A stretch of DNA of 64,000 nt from Epilithonimonas caeni DSM 17710 (GTDB lineage: Bacteria > Bacteroidota > Bacteroidia > Flavobacteriales > Weeksellaceae): NCBI RefSeq assembly GCF_000426465.1, contig NZ_AUFK01000017.1:189044-253043 (forward strand), given 5' to 3'. The notes under the pieces were generated by a model that was not told where the DNA came from, ran no database searches, and saw only the letters and a program-made list of their open reading frames with translations. Of this stretch, positions 1 through 9,079 are shown one piece after another (positions within the stretch are counted from its first letter, which is position 1; each line of letters starts with the position of its first letter). The translations under genes and the position numbers were made by a program.

Positions 1-15
1 ATCTTTGAAAAAACA

Positions 16-49
16 AAAATCCCCACAAACATACGCCTGTGGGGATTTT
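16..49. terminator. Strong bidirectional intrinsic terminator hairpin
   Basis: A perfect 12-bp stem (16-27 with 38-49), GC-rich in the middle and flanked by A and T runs, encloses a 10-nt loop. The symmetry would allow termination in both directions. It probably ends a gene lying left of the window. From 50 to 297 I see no gene, only AT-rich DNA with the tandem repeat listed separately. Confidence 0.8.
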
Positions 50-133
50 CTATATTTTGTTAATTAATATTAATCAATAACTACTTAACTTCTTCTAATA
101 TAATAACTACTATAAATCAAATAGTTATATTTT

Positions 134-155
134 TATGGTACAAATATGGTACAAA
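134..155. repeat. Perfect tandem 11-bp direct repeat
   Basis: TATGGTACAAA occurs twice head to tail (134-144 and 145-155) in an otherwise featureless AT-rich intergenic stretch. It may be a protein-binding site or part of an element boundary. The sequence alone does not decide this. Confidence 0.5.
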
Positions 156-297
156 AAAGTTATTCTTTATTTATGTATTAAATATTTACACATAAAAACC
201 TTCTCAACTAATGGGAGATATTATAATTTACAATCTAACCAATATTATAATTTTTTTGACTTAGAACAGTATTTTATAAATAATCTTTTTTATTGAT

Positions 298-1371
298 TTA
301 TTTTATAATAAACTTTGTATTCAGATCGCCAGTTTTCAAAATATAAATACCCTTAGGAAGATCTGTAAGAATAATTGTATTATCTTTTTGAAATGGATTT
401 TCAATTGTCTGTACTAATTGACCAGTCATATTATAAATCAAAGCAATTTTATATTGTCCTAGATTTTTTCCGCCTAACACATAAATCTTATTATCTTTTA
501 CGGGATTAGGAACGATCACAAGACTTTTTGACAAATCTACATCTGCAACTCCCATATAAGCACCCCAAATTAAAGCGACGAACTCAGGACGATCGATGTA
601 TGGATTTCTATTACCTTGGTAAGTGAATGCCGCATTATTTCTTGCTATCTCAAAAGGAGAAACAGGATCTAAATTATTCCACTCGAGTAATTGTTTTAAT
701 TCCCATGTCTGTAAGCCAGGGTAGGCTGTACTACCTAATATGTTTCCGCTGCTGAAACCTGATAGCTGCGTCTCGTATCTGGTTACAAAATATAATATCA
801 TTCTGGCAATATCACCTTTAAACTCATCAATTGGTTCAAAAACAGTCCCCGCATAACCTGCAGATACTGAACTTCCCAGTTTAGAACCGTTTAGTGATGT
901 AAATGAGGTTGATCCTACTTTTCCAAAAGGATAATTTGATCGCATTCCGTTGACTTTTCCGTCAGTAGGTGTAACAAAATGGACATCAGATCTCATCGGT
1001 AAATTCTGATTAAATAAACTTTGCGGTACGACATGTTCTCGGTTGTAACAGTCTCCTTCAACACTATAATTTCCACATTGTTTGACTCCATGATTATAAA
1101 TATATGGATCTGTTCCTGTCGGATTTTCAGAATACATATCCATTACAGTTCCATCATTTTCGTAGAAATAATCCCTATCTGTGCTTTGAAAAGCTGTCAG
1201 CAAATTGCCATAGCCATTATCTTGGTGGCCGTTGGTAATGATAGTTTTCAACTTTGACTTTAAAGAAGCTCCTGATAATCCCGCAGTGCCATCATAATAG
1301 TTTGACGGAGCCTGTCCATAAACAGAATTTAATACAAGGCTTACCAAAAGAGTTAGTACAAGTTTTTTCAT
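298..1371 (-). CDS. Secreted endonuclease I family nuclease with type IX sorting domain
   Basis: This 357-residue protein is a predicted extracellular DNase/RNase. Residues 1-20 are a signal peptide ending near VYGQA. The nuclease domain (about 25-275) carries the beta-beta-alpha-metal signature NREHVVPQS and the later PTDGKVNGMRSNYPFG, QGNRNPYID and RPEFV segments typical of the endonuclease I family. The last 75 residues (SLVIVPNPVKDN... ending in KFIIK) are a typical type IX secretion C-terminal sorting domain, so the enzyme should cross the outer membrane and be released or anchored. Family and secretion route are well supported; the biological role (nutrient DNA scavenging or biofilm DNA turnover) is inferred. 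It is the last gene of the minus-strand block at the left edge. Confidence 0.93.
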   Translation of the reverse strand: MKKLVLTLLVSLVLNSVYGQAPSNYYDGTAGLSGASLKSKLKTIITNGHQDNGYGNLLTAFQSTDRDYFYENDGTVMDMYSENPTGTDPYIYNHGVKQCGNYSVEGDCYNREHVVPQSLFNQNLPMRSDVHFVTPTDGKVNGMRSNYPFGKVGSTSFTSLNGSKLGSSVSAGYAGTVFEPIDEFKGDIARMILYFVTRYETQLSGFSSGNILGSTAYPGLQTWELKQLLEWNNLDPVSPFEIARNNAAFTYQGNRNPYIDRPEFVALIWGAYMGVADVDLSKSLVIVPNPVKDNKIYVLGGKNLGQYKIALIYNMTGQLVQTIENPFQKDNTIILTDLPKGIYILKTGDLNTKFIIK

Positions 1372-1425
1372 TTTGATTTAAATAAAGGGTTAATATTATG
1401 GTTTAAAAAATTTGTTGATAATTTG

Positions 1426-1629
1426 TCATTTTCCGTCATTATGAGTGTGTGTTTTTTCCGAAGGATGCGAATGAATCTTAACATATTTGATATTAAAATT
1501 GTATACCTGATGAATTACCAAAAGGAGCATAAAAAGAAGCCAGCCAACAATAAAAAAAAGATCTTGAGAAGTAAGCCTGTGCTTACCTCTTCGAATAATT
1601 TTTCTTCTAAAACGTCGTTTAAATCCCAT
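1426..1629 (-). CDS. Small single-pass membrane protein with His-rich tail (hypothetical)
   Basis: A 67-residue reading frame with a strongly basic N-terminus (many Arg/Lys in the first 18 residues), one transmembrane helix (about 25-45, FFIVGWLLFMLLLV) and a hydrophilic tail with several His (HSHPSEKTHTHNDGK). The His-rich tail would fit the metal-transport genes nearby, but no family is recognised. A frame of similar length runs on the opposite strand. The minus frame is preferred because it shares the neighbours' orientation and has a sensible membrane topology. Confidence 0.42.
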   Translation of the reverse strand: MGFKRRFRRKIIRRGKHRLTSQDLFFIVGWLLFMLLLVIHQVYNFNIKYVKIHSHPSEKTHTHNDGK

Positions 1630-1637
1630 GTTCTAAA

Positions 1638-2483
1638 TTAGAAGGTTATCTGATAATTAATCCCAAAAGTATTGCTATGACCATTCTTTTGATAAAGAGG
1701 GGCAAGCATAGAGACAGATTTTTTGTTTTTATTAGCTGATAAAAACATATTGATTTTCGGAAATAGCCAATAAGCTAATTCGGTTGAAAGTATTCCTACC
1801 CCAGCGCCCGCTACTACATCTGTTACCCAGTGTTTCTTATTAATAACTCTGTAAACACTTGTGAATATTGCAAATGGATATCCTGATAAACTGAGCCAAT
1901 AATTACTGTCTCTATATTCTCTATACATAAACTGCGCTGTTGAAAAAGCAATTGCTGCATGCCCAGACGGAAAAGACATATTGTTGGATTTATCTGGGCG
2001 TTCTTCTCCAATTAAATATTTTGAAGGTATTACGATTGCTGTCGATATTAGCTGCGATGTTGCAAGAATAATTGTTCTTTCTCTTAAATTATGCTTGCCT
2101 TTCAAACCTGAAATATTAAATCCATAAACCATCACGGCAGGTATGAATTGGGTATAATTATCCAATGTAGAATTATGAAGATTATGGTCTTTTACTTCTT
2201 TTCGTACTCCTGCATCAAATTCTTTCATTTTAGGAATAGCGAAACTCATCGCTCCTATGGATATTAAACTTGTAGGGGCTATAAGTCTCTTATAACTAAA
2301 ATTATTTTCAGGTTTTTGGACAGCAATCGTATCCCCAATTTTTTCACTTACTGTTAAGCTATCCTGTGCTAAAGCCAAATTGCATACTAGCATAAAAAAA
2401 AGAACTGGAATCTTATTTATAATATTGATTATCATTGCATTAATTGAAAAATTAGAGTAAATAGTTTTGTTGAATATTTTCAA
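1638..2483 (-). CDS. PAP2-family membrane phosphatase
   Basis: This 281-residue protein belongs to the type 2 phosphatidic acid phosphatase superfamily. The three catalytic motifs are visible: KYLIGEERP (KX6RP), FPSGH, and YRVINKKHWVTD (the R-X5-H-X3-D motif, with Tyr replacing the usual Ser). A signal or first membrane segment precedes a soluble stretch, and further hydrophobic helices surround the motifs. Substrates of this family include phosphatidate, undecaprenyl pyrophosphate and lipid A phosphates; the sequence does not tell which. An LtaS-like enzyme lies 2.7 kb upstream on the same strand, so a shared role in envelope lipid or phosphate handling is possible but inferred. Confidence 0.9.
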   Translation of the reverse strand: MKIFNKTIYSNFSINAMIINIINKIPVLFFMLVCNLALAQDSLTVSEKIGDTIAVQKPENNFSYKRLIAPTSLISIGAMSFAIPKMKEFDAGVRKEVKDHNLHNSTLDNYTQFIPAVMVYGFNISGLKGKHNLRERTIILATSQLISTAIVIPSKYLIGEERPDKSNNMSFPSGHAAIAFSTAQFMYREYRDSNYWLSLSGYPFAIFTSVYRVINKKHWVTDVVAGAGVGILSTELAYWLFPKINMFLSANKNKKSVSMLAPLYQKNGHSNTFGINYQITF

Positions 2484-2578
2484 TAAACAACCTGTTCTCG
2501 GTTTGAGAACTTTATTTTAATTGATATTTGTTGGAACTTTTCTTAAGTGATTAGTGAAATTAGAATGCTATGTTATTT

Positions 2579-4639
2579 TTATTTGAAATTCATTCGTTGG
2601 ATGCGTACAGCATTTAGAATTGCAATCAATGCAACACCTACATCTGCAAAAACAGCTTCCCACATTGTTGCCAATCCTCCGGCTCCAAGAATTAAAACAA
2701 TTGCTTTGACCACAAATGCTAAAATGATGTTCTGCCAGACAATTCTTTTAGTTTTTTTGCCAATGTTAATAGCCATTGGTATTTTTGAAGGTTTATCATC
2801 TTGAATCACGACATCAGCAGTCTCAATGGTCGCATCACTCCCTAAGCCGCCCATGGCAATACCGACATCACTTAAAGCAACCACTGGGGCATCATTAACA
2901 CCGTCACCAACAAATGCAACGCTCTCATTTTTGGATTTTATTTCTTTCACCTTGTTCACTTTATCCTCAGGAAGAAGGTCACCGAAAGCGTTGTCAATTC
3001 CTATTTGTTCTGCGACATATTTTACAACGCTTGTTTTGTCACCACTAAGCATTGTTGCCTTTACATTTAAATTATGTAACAGTTCTAAAGTTTTTTTAGC
3101 ATCGTCTTTAATACTATCAGCGATAGTTATGTAGCCTGCAAATTTTTTATCATAAGCAATTGCAATAACGGTGTAAACAATTTTTGAAGGATCAACATCA
3201 TATTGAATATTGAACTTATCCATAAGCTTGAAATTCCCTACGAGTATATCCTTACCGTTGATTACAGCTTTAAGACCATGACCTGCAATTTCCTCAGAAT
3301 TCTCAACATTAATTGATGTATCCAAATCGCCAACATATTCGTGGATAGCAGTTGCCACAGGATGGGTACTCTTGCTCTCTACAACATTAACCATCTTAAG
3401 GATTTCATTTTTATCAAATTCTGATTTAATATCGACTTCCTGAACTTTAAATACTCCTTCCGTCATAGTACCGGTTTTATCCATCACAACATTTTTTATT
3501 TCGGCAATCTTATCTAGAAAATTACTGCCTTTAAATAAAATTCCGTTTCGACTTGCTGCACCAATACCTCCAAAATACCCTAAAGGAATTGAAATGACTA
3601 AAGCACAAGGACAAGAAATTACCAGAAAGATCAAAGCTCTGTATAACCAATCTCTAAAAATATAATTATCGACAAAAAAATATGGAATAAGACATATCAG
3701 TACTGCTAACACAACAACAATCGGAGTATAAACTCTTGCAAATCTTCTTATAAACAGCTCCGTAGGTGCCTTCTGCGCAGTCGCATTTTGAACCAATTCT
3801 AAAATCTTACTGAGTTTACTGTCCTCATAAGCTGTATTGATTTTTACCAAAGCAACACTATTCATATTAATCATCCCTGCAAGAACAGTCTCTCCTTTAT
3901 TTTTTGTATCAGGTTTACTTTCGCCGGTTAGTGCTGCCGTATTAAAAGATGCTGAATCTGAAATAAGCTCTCCATCCAAAGCAAGTTTTTCTCCAGGTTT
4001 TAACTGTATGGTTTGCCCTATCTCTGCATTGGAAGCTTTAATAGTTTTTGTTTCGTTATTTTCAATAATTGTCACCTCATCCGGTCTTTGATCAAGAAGA
4101 GCTTTAATATTACTTTTTGCTCTTGTTACTGCTAGTGTTTGAAAAACTTCCCCTACAGCATAAAATAACATAACAGCTACACCTTCAGGATATTCACCAA
4201 TTATAAAAGCTCCTATAGTTGCGATACTCATCAAAAAGAATTCAGAGAAAACATCACCATCCTTAATGCTTTCAAAAGCTTCTTTTAAAACAGGAAGCCC
4301 GACAGGGGCATAAGCTGCTGCATACCAAACAATACGAATCCAATCTTTAAACCAGTCTGGTTTAAAATAATTATCTAACGCAATTCCCAACAGAAGCAAT
4401 AACAATGAAACTATTGCGGGAAGGAACATCTGAAAAGTACTCTTATCACTATTGTCATGATCGTGGTTATGTCCATCGTCATCGGAATGATGCTGTACTT
4501 CTTTCTTTACATTTGTTGAACAACAGCCATTATCCTCAACAATGAGTTTTTTGGCTCCTGCATCCTTATAAATCTTGCCTTCCTGAGGCGTACAGCAAAG
4601 CTGGTTACCTTGCTCATCGTAAGTGTGTTGATGTTTCAT
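2579..4639 (-). CDS. Heavy-metal P1B-type ATPase (Zn/Cd/Pb-type exporter)
   Basis: This 686-residue metal-transporting P-type ATPase shows the actuator TGES motif, the membrane CPC ion-binding motif (about residue 343, SCPCALVIS), the phosphorylation motif DKTGTMTEG (about 386), the P1B HP dipeptide (STHPVATAI) and the hinge GDGVNDAP (about 577). The first 65 residues lack a classical CxxC heavy-metal domain. They carry two Cys-Cys pairs and a His/Asp run (HHSDDDGHNHDHD), a metal-binding tail often seen on zinc/cadmium exporters. It should pump divalent soft metals out of the cytoplasm using ATP. It lies 30 bp downstream of mgtC and close to CDF and RND metal exporters. Metal specificity is inferred from the CPC motif and the tail. 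Confidence 0.94.
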   Translation of the reverse strand: MKHQHTYDEQGNQLCCTPQEGKIYKDAGAKKLIVEDNGCCSTNVKKEVQHHSDDDGHNHDHDNSDKSTFQMFLPAIVSLLLLLLGIALDNYFKPDWFKDWIRIVWYAAAYAPVGLPVLKEAFESIKDGDVFSEFFLMSIATIGAFIIGEYPEGVAVMLFYAVGEVFQTLAVTRAKSNIKALLDQRPDEVTIIENNETKTIKASNAEIGQTIQLKPGEKLALDGELISDSASFNTAALTGESKPDTKNKGETVLAGMINMNSVALVKINTAYEDSKLSKILELVQNATAQKAPTELFIRRFARVYTPIVVVLAVLICLIPYFFVDNYIFRDWLYRALIFLVISCPCALVISIPLGYFGGIGAASRNGILFKGSNFLDKIAEIKNVVMDKTGTMTEGVFKVQEVDIKSEFDKNEILKMVNVVESKSTHPVATAIHEYVGDLDTSINVENSEEIAGHGLKAVINGKDILVGNFKLMDKFNIQYDVDPSKIVYTVIAIAYDKKFAGYITIADSIKDDAKKTLELLHNLNVKATMLSGDKTSVVKYVAEQIGIDNAFGDLLPEDKVNKVKEIKSKNESVAFVGDGVNDAPVVALSDVGIAMGGLGSDATIETADVVIQDDKPSKIPMAINIGKKTKRIVWQNIILAFVVKAIVLILGAGGLATMWEAVFADVGVALIAILNAVRIQRMNFK

Positions 4640-4669
4640 AGAAGTATATTTTAAGTGATTTTTAATTTT

Positions 4670-5122
4670 TTATTTTAAATTTTTACTTTGCTCCTTCTTT
4701 GCAATCCAGTTTTTATACCATTTGAATTTATTCAGGCTTAATACAAAAAGGGTGAGAACAGTTGCTAAAAATGACAATAAAAACATATTTAAGGCAAGAG
4801 CCGCTCCAATAGCTGACGCTGCCCATAGTGCTGTAGATGTTGTTAATCCCTGCATATTGCTTGATTTATCTTTTAATGCTAATCCAGCACTTATAAATCC
4901 AAGTCCTGCCGGAATTGCTGCAAGCATTCTGGCTATCGCTGATTTATCATCTGTAAGATGAGAGGCAACCGCAACAAAAAGACAAGATGCCAAGCAAAGA
5001 ATAGCAAACGTTCGTATACCGGCATCTTTATGAGCTGCTTCTCTTTCATAACCTATAATGCTGCCGAATAATATAGATAGCAGCAATTTGCCTGAAAGAA
5101 TAAGTTCAAATTTTATATCCAT
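4670..5122 (-). CDS. MgtC/SapB family membrane protein
   Basis: A 150-residue hydrophobic protein with the N-terminal MgtC/SapB pattern: GSIIGYEREAAHKDAGIRTFAILCLASCLF, followed by the second conserved stretch RMLAAIPAGLGFISAGLALK. Four to five membrane helices fill most of its length. It is near the usual size of the short form, without the C-terminal ACT-like domain of MgtC virulence factors. MgtC proteins modulate Mg2+ homeostasis and F-ATPase activity in other bacteria. Here it sits directly upstream of the metal ATPase in the same orientation, which points to a general ion-homeostasis role. Confidence 0.88.
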   Translation of the reverse strand: MDIKFELILSGKLLLSILFGSIIGYEREAAHKDAGIRTFAILCLASCLFVAVASHLTDDKSAIARMLAAIPAGLGFISAGLALKDKSSNMQGLTTSTALWAASAIGAALALNMFLLSFLATVLTLFVLSLNKFKWYKNWIAKKEQSKNLK

Positions 5123-5143
5123 GTTGTATCTAACATTACTTGA

Positions 5144-7102
5144 TTATTTTTGTTTCAAACCTTGATTTTTATAGAGATAATATGCAGTTTGATAATTTGC
5201 GACAGCCTTGTTAATATACTGATCAGAAAAAATCTTTGGTATCTGTTGATTTTGCGTTTTATTATATAAATAAGCTTCCACTTTCTGCTGAGGGCTCAAT
5301 ATCACAAGTTTATCGTTTTCCATATATCCCAACTTTTGATAGGTACTTACAAAAATTCTAGGAATATAATTGTCGCTCAAAACATTCTTACCATAAAGGT
5401 TACTTCTGTAGTTCCATCCCATTAAATCAAATAAAGTTGGATAAAGATCAATTTGTGAACACATTTTTTCAATTTTTAAAGAGTTTTGGTTCGGAAGATT
5501 TATAATCATTGCTGGGATATGATATTTGGAAATATCAATTTCATTTTTACCTGCGCTACTTGCGCAGTGATCAGCTACAATCACAAATACTGTATTTTTA
5601 AACCACGGCTTACTTCTAGCTTTTTTAAAGAATTGTCCGATAGCATAATCTGTATATTTTATTGCACCTTCCCTACCCGAACCGGATGGTATATCAATTT
5701 TGCCATCAGGATATGTAAACGGACGGTGATTGGAAGTGGTCATCACAAAATCATAAAAAGATTTTCCTTGTTTATATTTCTGGTCTGCCTGTTTAATCAC
5801 TTGATTGTATAAATCTTCGTCACAAATCCCCCATGCATTTTCAAACGTAATTTCTTTCTGGTTGATCGGCGTCCTCAATGCCTGATAGTTTTCTTTTGCC
5901 AAAGGATTTCTCTTCTTATCTATAATATCATATCCGTTATTTCCAAAATATTTATTCATATTATCAAAATATCCATCTCCTCCATAAATAAATGTGTTAT
6001 CGTAACCTTGTGCACTAAAAATTGAGCCTATAGTTGTAAGATGATCATTATCTTCTCTTCTGACAATACTGTTGCCTGGCGTTGGTGGGACAGCTAACGA
6101 CAAAGCCTCCATTCCACGCACTGTTCTGGTTCCTGTAGCATACATTTGTGAGAATAAAATGCCACCGCCGGCTAAAGAATCTAAATTTGGAGTAAGCCCT
6201 TGTTTATTCCCGAAAGTACCCATAAAGTCCGCGCTGAAACTTTCCATTGTTATCATTATAACATTTGGCTTTATAAGATTTTGTTTGCTGGATATTTTTC
6301 GTTCTATAGAAAGGTTATTTGAGAAAAATCTTTGATTATCGTTCAAATCAGTTCTAACTATTTTAAAAGCGCTTTCGTTATCAATTAGTTTGTAAAAATG
6401 ATCGTAATTGATTTCATTGTTTTTATAGGCGGAGAAAAACGAATAAATTCCTGCCTTAGAAATTTCATTTTGATAACGATTGACACTTTTATCTGCTAAA
6501 CTATTACTGATAAACAAAGAGTATATTATGGTAAGGCAGAAAAATCCTAAAAAAACAATTAGTCTAACCGAAAATTTATGTTGTCCGTTAAATGAAAAAA
6601 AGAATATTTTGCTTTTGTAAAACAAAATAAATATTAAGGTCATAAGCAGAAGTATCGATGATATCAAAACGGGTAAAGGGTAAGACTCATTTATGTTATT
6701 AATAACTTCGTAAGTATATACCAAATAATCTACAGCAATAAAATTAAATCGGCTCTCAAACTCCTGCCAAAATGTAACCTCGGCAAAAAATGAAAATAAA
6801 TGTATAAGAAGAAAAATAATAAAAGTGCTGTAGGTAATAATTTTATTGAATAAAGACCTTATGTATTTCTGAGGAAAAATCAATAGATAAAAACTGTATG
6901 GTAGCAGAAAGAATAATCCAACTCCAAAGTCAAACAAAAATCCCAGAAGAAAAATTTTCATTATAGGTAACAGAGATAAATCAGCCTTTTGAAAACTGAC
7001 TGCTAAAAATCCAAATCGGAGAAGTAAAGACGATACCAGATAAAATAAAAAAGAATAAACCAGTAATGTGTAATTGCCCCAATAGTTTTGTTTTAATTTC
7101 AT
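5144..7102 (-). CDS. LtaS-like sulfatase/phosphoglycerol transferase family membrane protein
   Basis: This 652-residue protein has five membrane helices in the first 210 residues followed by an extracytoplasmic alkaline-phosphatase/sulfatase domain. In that domain NVIMITMESFSADFMG holds the first metal site, ATGTRTVRG supplies the probable Thr nucleophile, and VIVADHCASSAG supplies the Asp-His metal ligands. The architecture matches lipoteichoic-acid-synthase-like enzymes and the phosphoglycerol or phosphoethanolamine transferases of Gram-negative bacteria. In Bacteroidota, which lack lipoteichoic acid, the acceptor is unknown, probably an envelope glycan or lipid. It ends 22 bp before mgtC, so co-transcription is likely. 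Confidence 0.88.
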   Translation of the reverse strand: MKLKQNYWGNYTLLVYSFLFYLVSSLLLRFGFLAVSFQKADLSLLPIMKIFLLGFLFDFGVGLFFLLPYSFYLLIFPQKYIRSLFNKIITYSTFIIFLLIHLFSFFAEVTFWQEFESRFNFIAVDYLVYTYEVINNINESYPLPVLISSILLLMTLIFILFYKSKIFFFSFNGQHKFSVRLIVFLGFFCLTIIYSLFISNSLADKSVNRYQNEISKAGIYSFFSAYKNNEINYDHFYKLIDNESAFKIVRTDLNDNQRFFSNNLSIERKISSKQNLIKPNVIMITMESFSADFMGTFGNKQGLTPNLDSLAGGGILFSQMYATGTRTVRGMEALSLAVPPTPGNSIVRREDNDHLTTIGSIFSAQGYDNTFIYGGDGYFDNMNKYFGNNGYDIIDKKRNPLAKENYQALRTPINQKEITFENAWGICDEDLYNQVIKQADQKYKQGKSFYDFVMTTSNHRPFTYPDGKIDIPSGSGREGAIKYTDYAIGQFFKKARSKPWFKNTVFVIVADHCASSAGKNEIDISKYHIPAMIINLPNQNSLKIEKMCSQIDLYPTLFDLMGWNYRSNLYGKNVLSDNYIPRIFVSTYQKLGYMENDKLVILSPQQKVEAYLYNKTQNQQIPKIFSDQYINKAVANYQTAYYLYKNQGLKQK

Positions 7103-7262
7103 ATATCTAAATATTTGAAATGATTAATTGCGTAAAAAAATACGTAAGTATGTAATTCATCTTGAATAGACCCAGATTTTTATAATTCATAGTCTATTTG
7201 ATGTTTTAGAAATTTTCCCATTTACTTATTTCATCTATTAATGCAAGATGGCACAACTGCTA

Positions 7263-8156
7263 TTATAGATGAACCTCCCCCTCTTGGTGCCCTTCAGTTT
7301 CAATTTGGAATGTAGTATGGCTAATTTTAAATTCAGAGGTGGCTTTATCTGACAAATTTTTCAAAAGTTTATTGAGATCTTCCTGATGGTCGGCTACTAC
7401 GTGGGAACTCATCGCATTAACGCCGGAAGTCAATGACCAAACGTGGAGATCATGAAGTTTAATAACTCCTTTTACAGATTCCAAAGAATTTCTAAGCTCT
7501 TCTATATTGACATCTTTTGGAGTTCCTTCTAATAAAACATTCACAGCTTCTTTCAAGAGCTTCCAGGTTCTCGGAAATATTAATAACCCTATCACAGCGG
7601 AAATAAGGGGATCAGCATAATACCATCCTGTCGTCAACATAATAACTCCGGCAATCATTACTCCTACTGAGGTAAGCGCGTCAGAAAGAACCTCAAAGTA
7701 GGCACCCTTCATATTTAGGCTTTCACCTGAATCTTTTCTAATAATCATGATTCCGATAATATTCACCAGCAAGCCTATTCCGGCAACGATCATCATAGCT
7801 GTGCTCTGTACTTCAGGGGGATTTTTGAACCTTTGCCATGCTTCAAACAATACATATACAGAAATTCCCAACAGAACTACCGCATTGATTACTGCCGCCA
7901 GAATTTCTGTTCGGTAATAGCCGAATGTTTTCTGTGCATCGGCTTTTCTTTCACCAATTTTGATTGCTATAAAAGCAAGGAATAATCCGACCACATCAGT
8001 AAGCATATGAGCTGCATCGGCAAGTAGCGCAAGACTTTTAGTAGCTAAACCGCCAATAACTTCGGCAATCATATAAGTGCCACTTAAACATAAGACAATT
8101 AAAAGATTTCTTTTATGTTTTGCAGAAGCCGAAATATTTTTATTCTGATCGTTCAT
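7263..8156 (-). CDS. czcD: Cation diffusion facilitator (CzcD/ZitB-like metal/proton antiporter)
   Basis: This 297-residue CDF protein has six predicted membrane helices. Helix II carries the LLADAAHMLTDVVGLF metal site and helix V carries EVLSDALTSVGVM. The cytoplasmic C-terminal domain starts near residue 210 and includes HDLHVWSLTSG. The C-terminus is HTTFQIETEGHQEGEVHL. CDF proteins exchange Zn2+, Cd2+ or Co2+ for protons out of the cytosol. Its place downstream of bestrophin and the RND efflux genes suggests it feeds metal to the periplasm for CzcCBA-type export. A 160-bp gap without genes follows. Confidence 0.93.
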   Translation of the reverse strand: MNDQNKNISASAKHKRNLLIVLCLSGTYMIAEVIGGLATKSLALLADAAHMLTDVVGLFLAFIAIKIGERKADAQKTFGYYRTEILAAVINAVVLLGISVYVLFEAWQRFKNPPEVQSTAMMIVAGIGLLVNIIGIMIIRKDSGESLNMKGAYFEVLSDALTSVGVMIAGVIMLTTGWYYADPLISAVIGLLIFPRTWKLLKEAVNVLLEGTPKDVNIEELRNSLESVKGVIKLHDLHVWSLTSGVNAMSSHVVADHQEDLNKLLKNLSDKATSEFKISHTTFQIETEGHQEGEVHL

Positions 8157-8183
8157 AACACTAAGATTTGTATTAGATTAAGC

Positions 8184-9062
8184 CTACATTTCATAATAGC
8201 TTGTACTCACTTCTTTAACTGGTACATTCTTCTCTCCGATCATTTGCAAAAGATTGATTTCAATTGTTTTTGCTAATGATGTCATTGGAGTATCTACCGG
8301 TGTATTTTCAAAGGGGTCCTGCATTATGATTGCTGTTTTCTCAATAGCTATAAAAATCACAGGTACAATAATTGTCGTGGCAATCTCAACACCAAGTTGT
8401 GAGTCTTCCAGTCCAAATGGCAGAAGAAATGCAAAAACGTAAATCAATGTATGCAGCAAAATGCTGTAGGCACGAGGGAAAACAGTATTTTTTAAACGCT
8501 CACATTTTCCCATACTGTCACAAAACCTGATGACCATATCGTTCATCTGTACCAATTTGTATTCAGATAAATTCTCCTGTTCTGCCAATTTCCTAAGGTG
8601 ATCAGAATGTTTATCTAAAAGGGCATTGGGAATATTTAAAGCATTGATGTTTTGCGATTCTAAGTATTCTCTTACTCTTATTGAAAAAGGTACTTTTCTT
8701 AAACTTTCTCCTAAAGCATTCAGCCAGATGATATGTCGTTCTGCAAACTCAAATGTATCGTTTTCTGAGTTAGGGAAAAATTGTTTTATTAATCTCATAA
8801 ATGATCTTGAATCATTCACAATAGCGCCCCAAACGGTTCTTGCTTCCCACCATCTTTCATAAGATTGTGCAGTCCTGAATGCTAAAAGTAAAGAGACAGC
8901 AGTTCCTAAAAGTGCAGGAATACTCAATGGTATGGTAATTTTTTTCAAAAAATCAATGTCGTCTAAAAAGCCTATTAGAAAAGCAAAGCTGACAATCAAA
9001 ACGATCTGAAATTTAATCTGTTTAACAAAATACCAAACCGAAATTCTTTTGTTTAAAAGCAT
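8184..9062 (-). CDS. Bestrophin-family anion channel
   Basis: A 292-residue bestrophin/UPF0187 protein. The diagnostic segment is SYERWWEARTVWGAIVNDSR near residues 65-85; hydrophobic helices lie at the N-terminus (FQIVLIVSFAFLIGFL) and near 205-245, and the C-terminal part contains DPFENTPVDTPMTSL. Bacterial bestrophins form pentameric ion channels in the inner membrane. Only 17 bp separate it from the upstream methyltransferase-like gene and 27 bp from the CDF gene. It could balance charge during metal/proton exchange, which is an inference from context only. Confidence 0.9.
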   Translation of the reverse strand: MLLNKRISVWYFVKQIKFQIVLIVSFAFLIGFLDDIDFLKKITIPLSIPALLGTAVSLLLAFRTAQSYERWWEARTVWGAIVNDSRSFMRLIKQFFPNSENDTFEFAERHIIWLNALGESLRKVPFSIRVREYLESQNINALNIPNALLDKHSDHLRKLAEQENLSEYKLVQMNDMVIRFCDSMGKCERLKNTVFPRAYSILLHTLIYVFAFLLPFGLEDSQLGVEIATTIIVPVIFIAIEKTAIIMQDPFENTPVDTPMTSLAKTIEINLLQMIGEKNVPVKEVSTSYYEM

Positions 9063-9079
9063 AATTGAGGATTTTTTAA

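Noticed and set aside
1423-1641. A 72-residue plus-strand frame antisense to the small His-rich membrane protein
   Set aside because: Its translation is low-complexity and Lys/Asn-rich with no recognisable features. The minus-strand frame fits the neighbours better.
2494-2510. GTTCTC/GAGAAC hairpin between the metal ATPase and PAP2 genes as a terminator
   Set aside because: On the minus strand no T run follows the 6-bp stem. The T-rich side faces the wrong direction.
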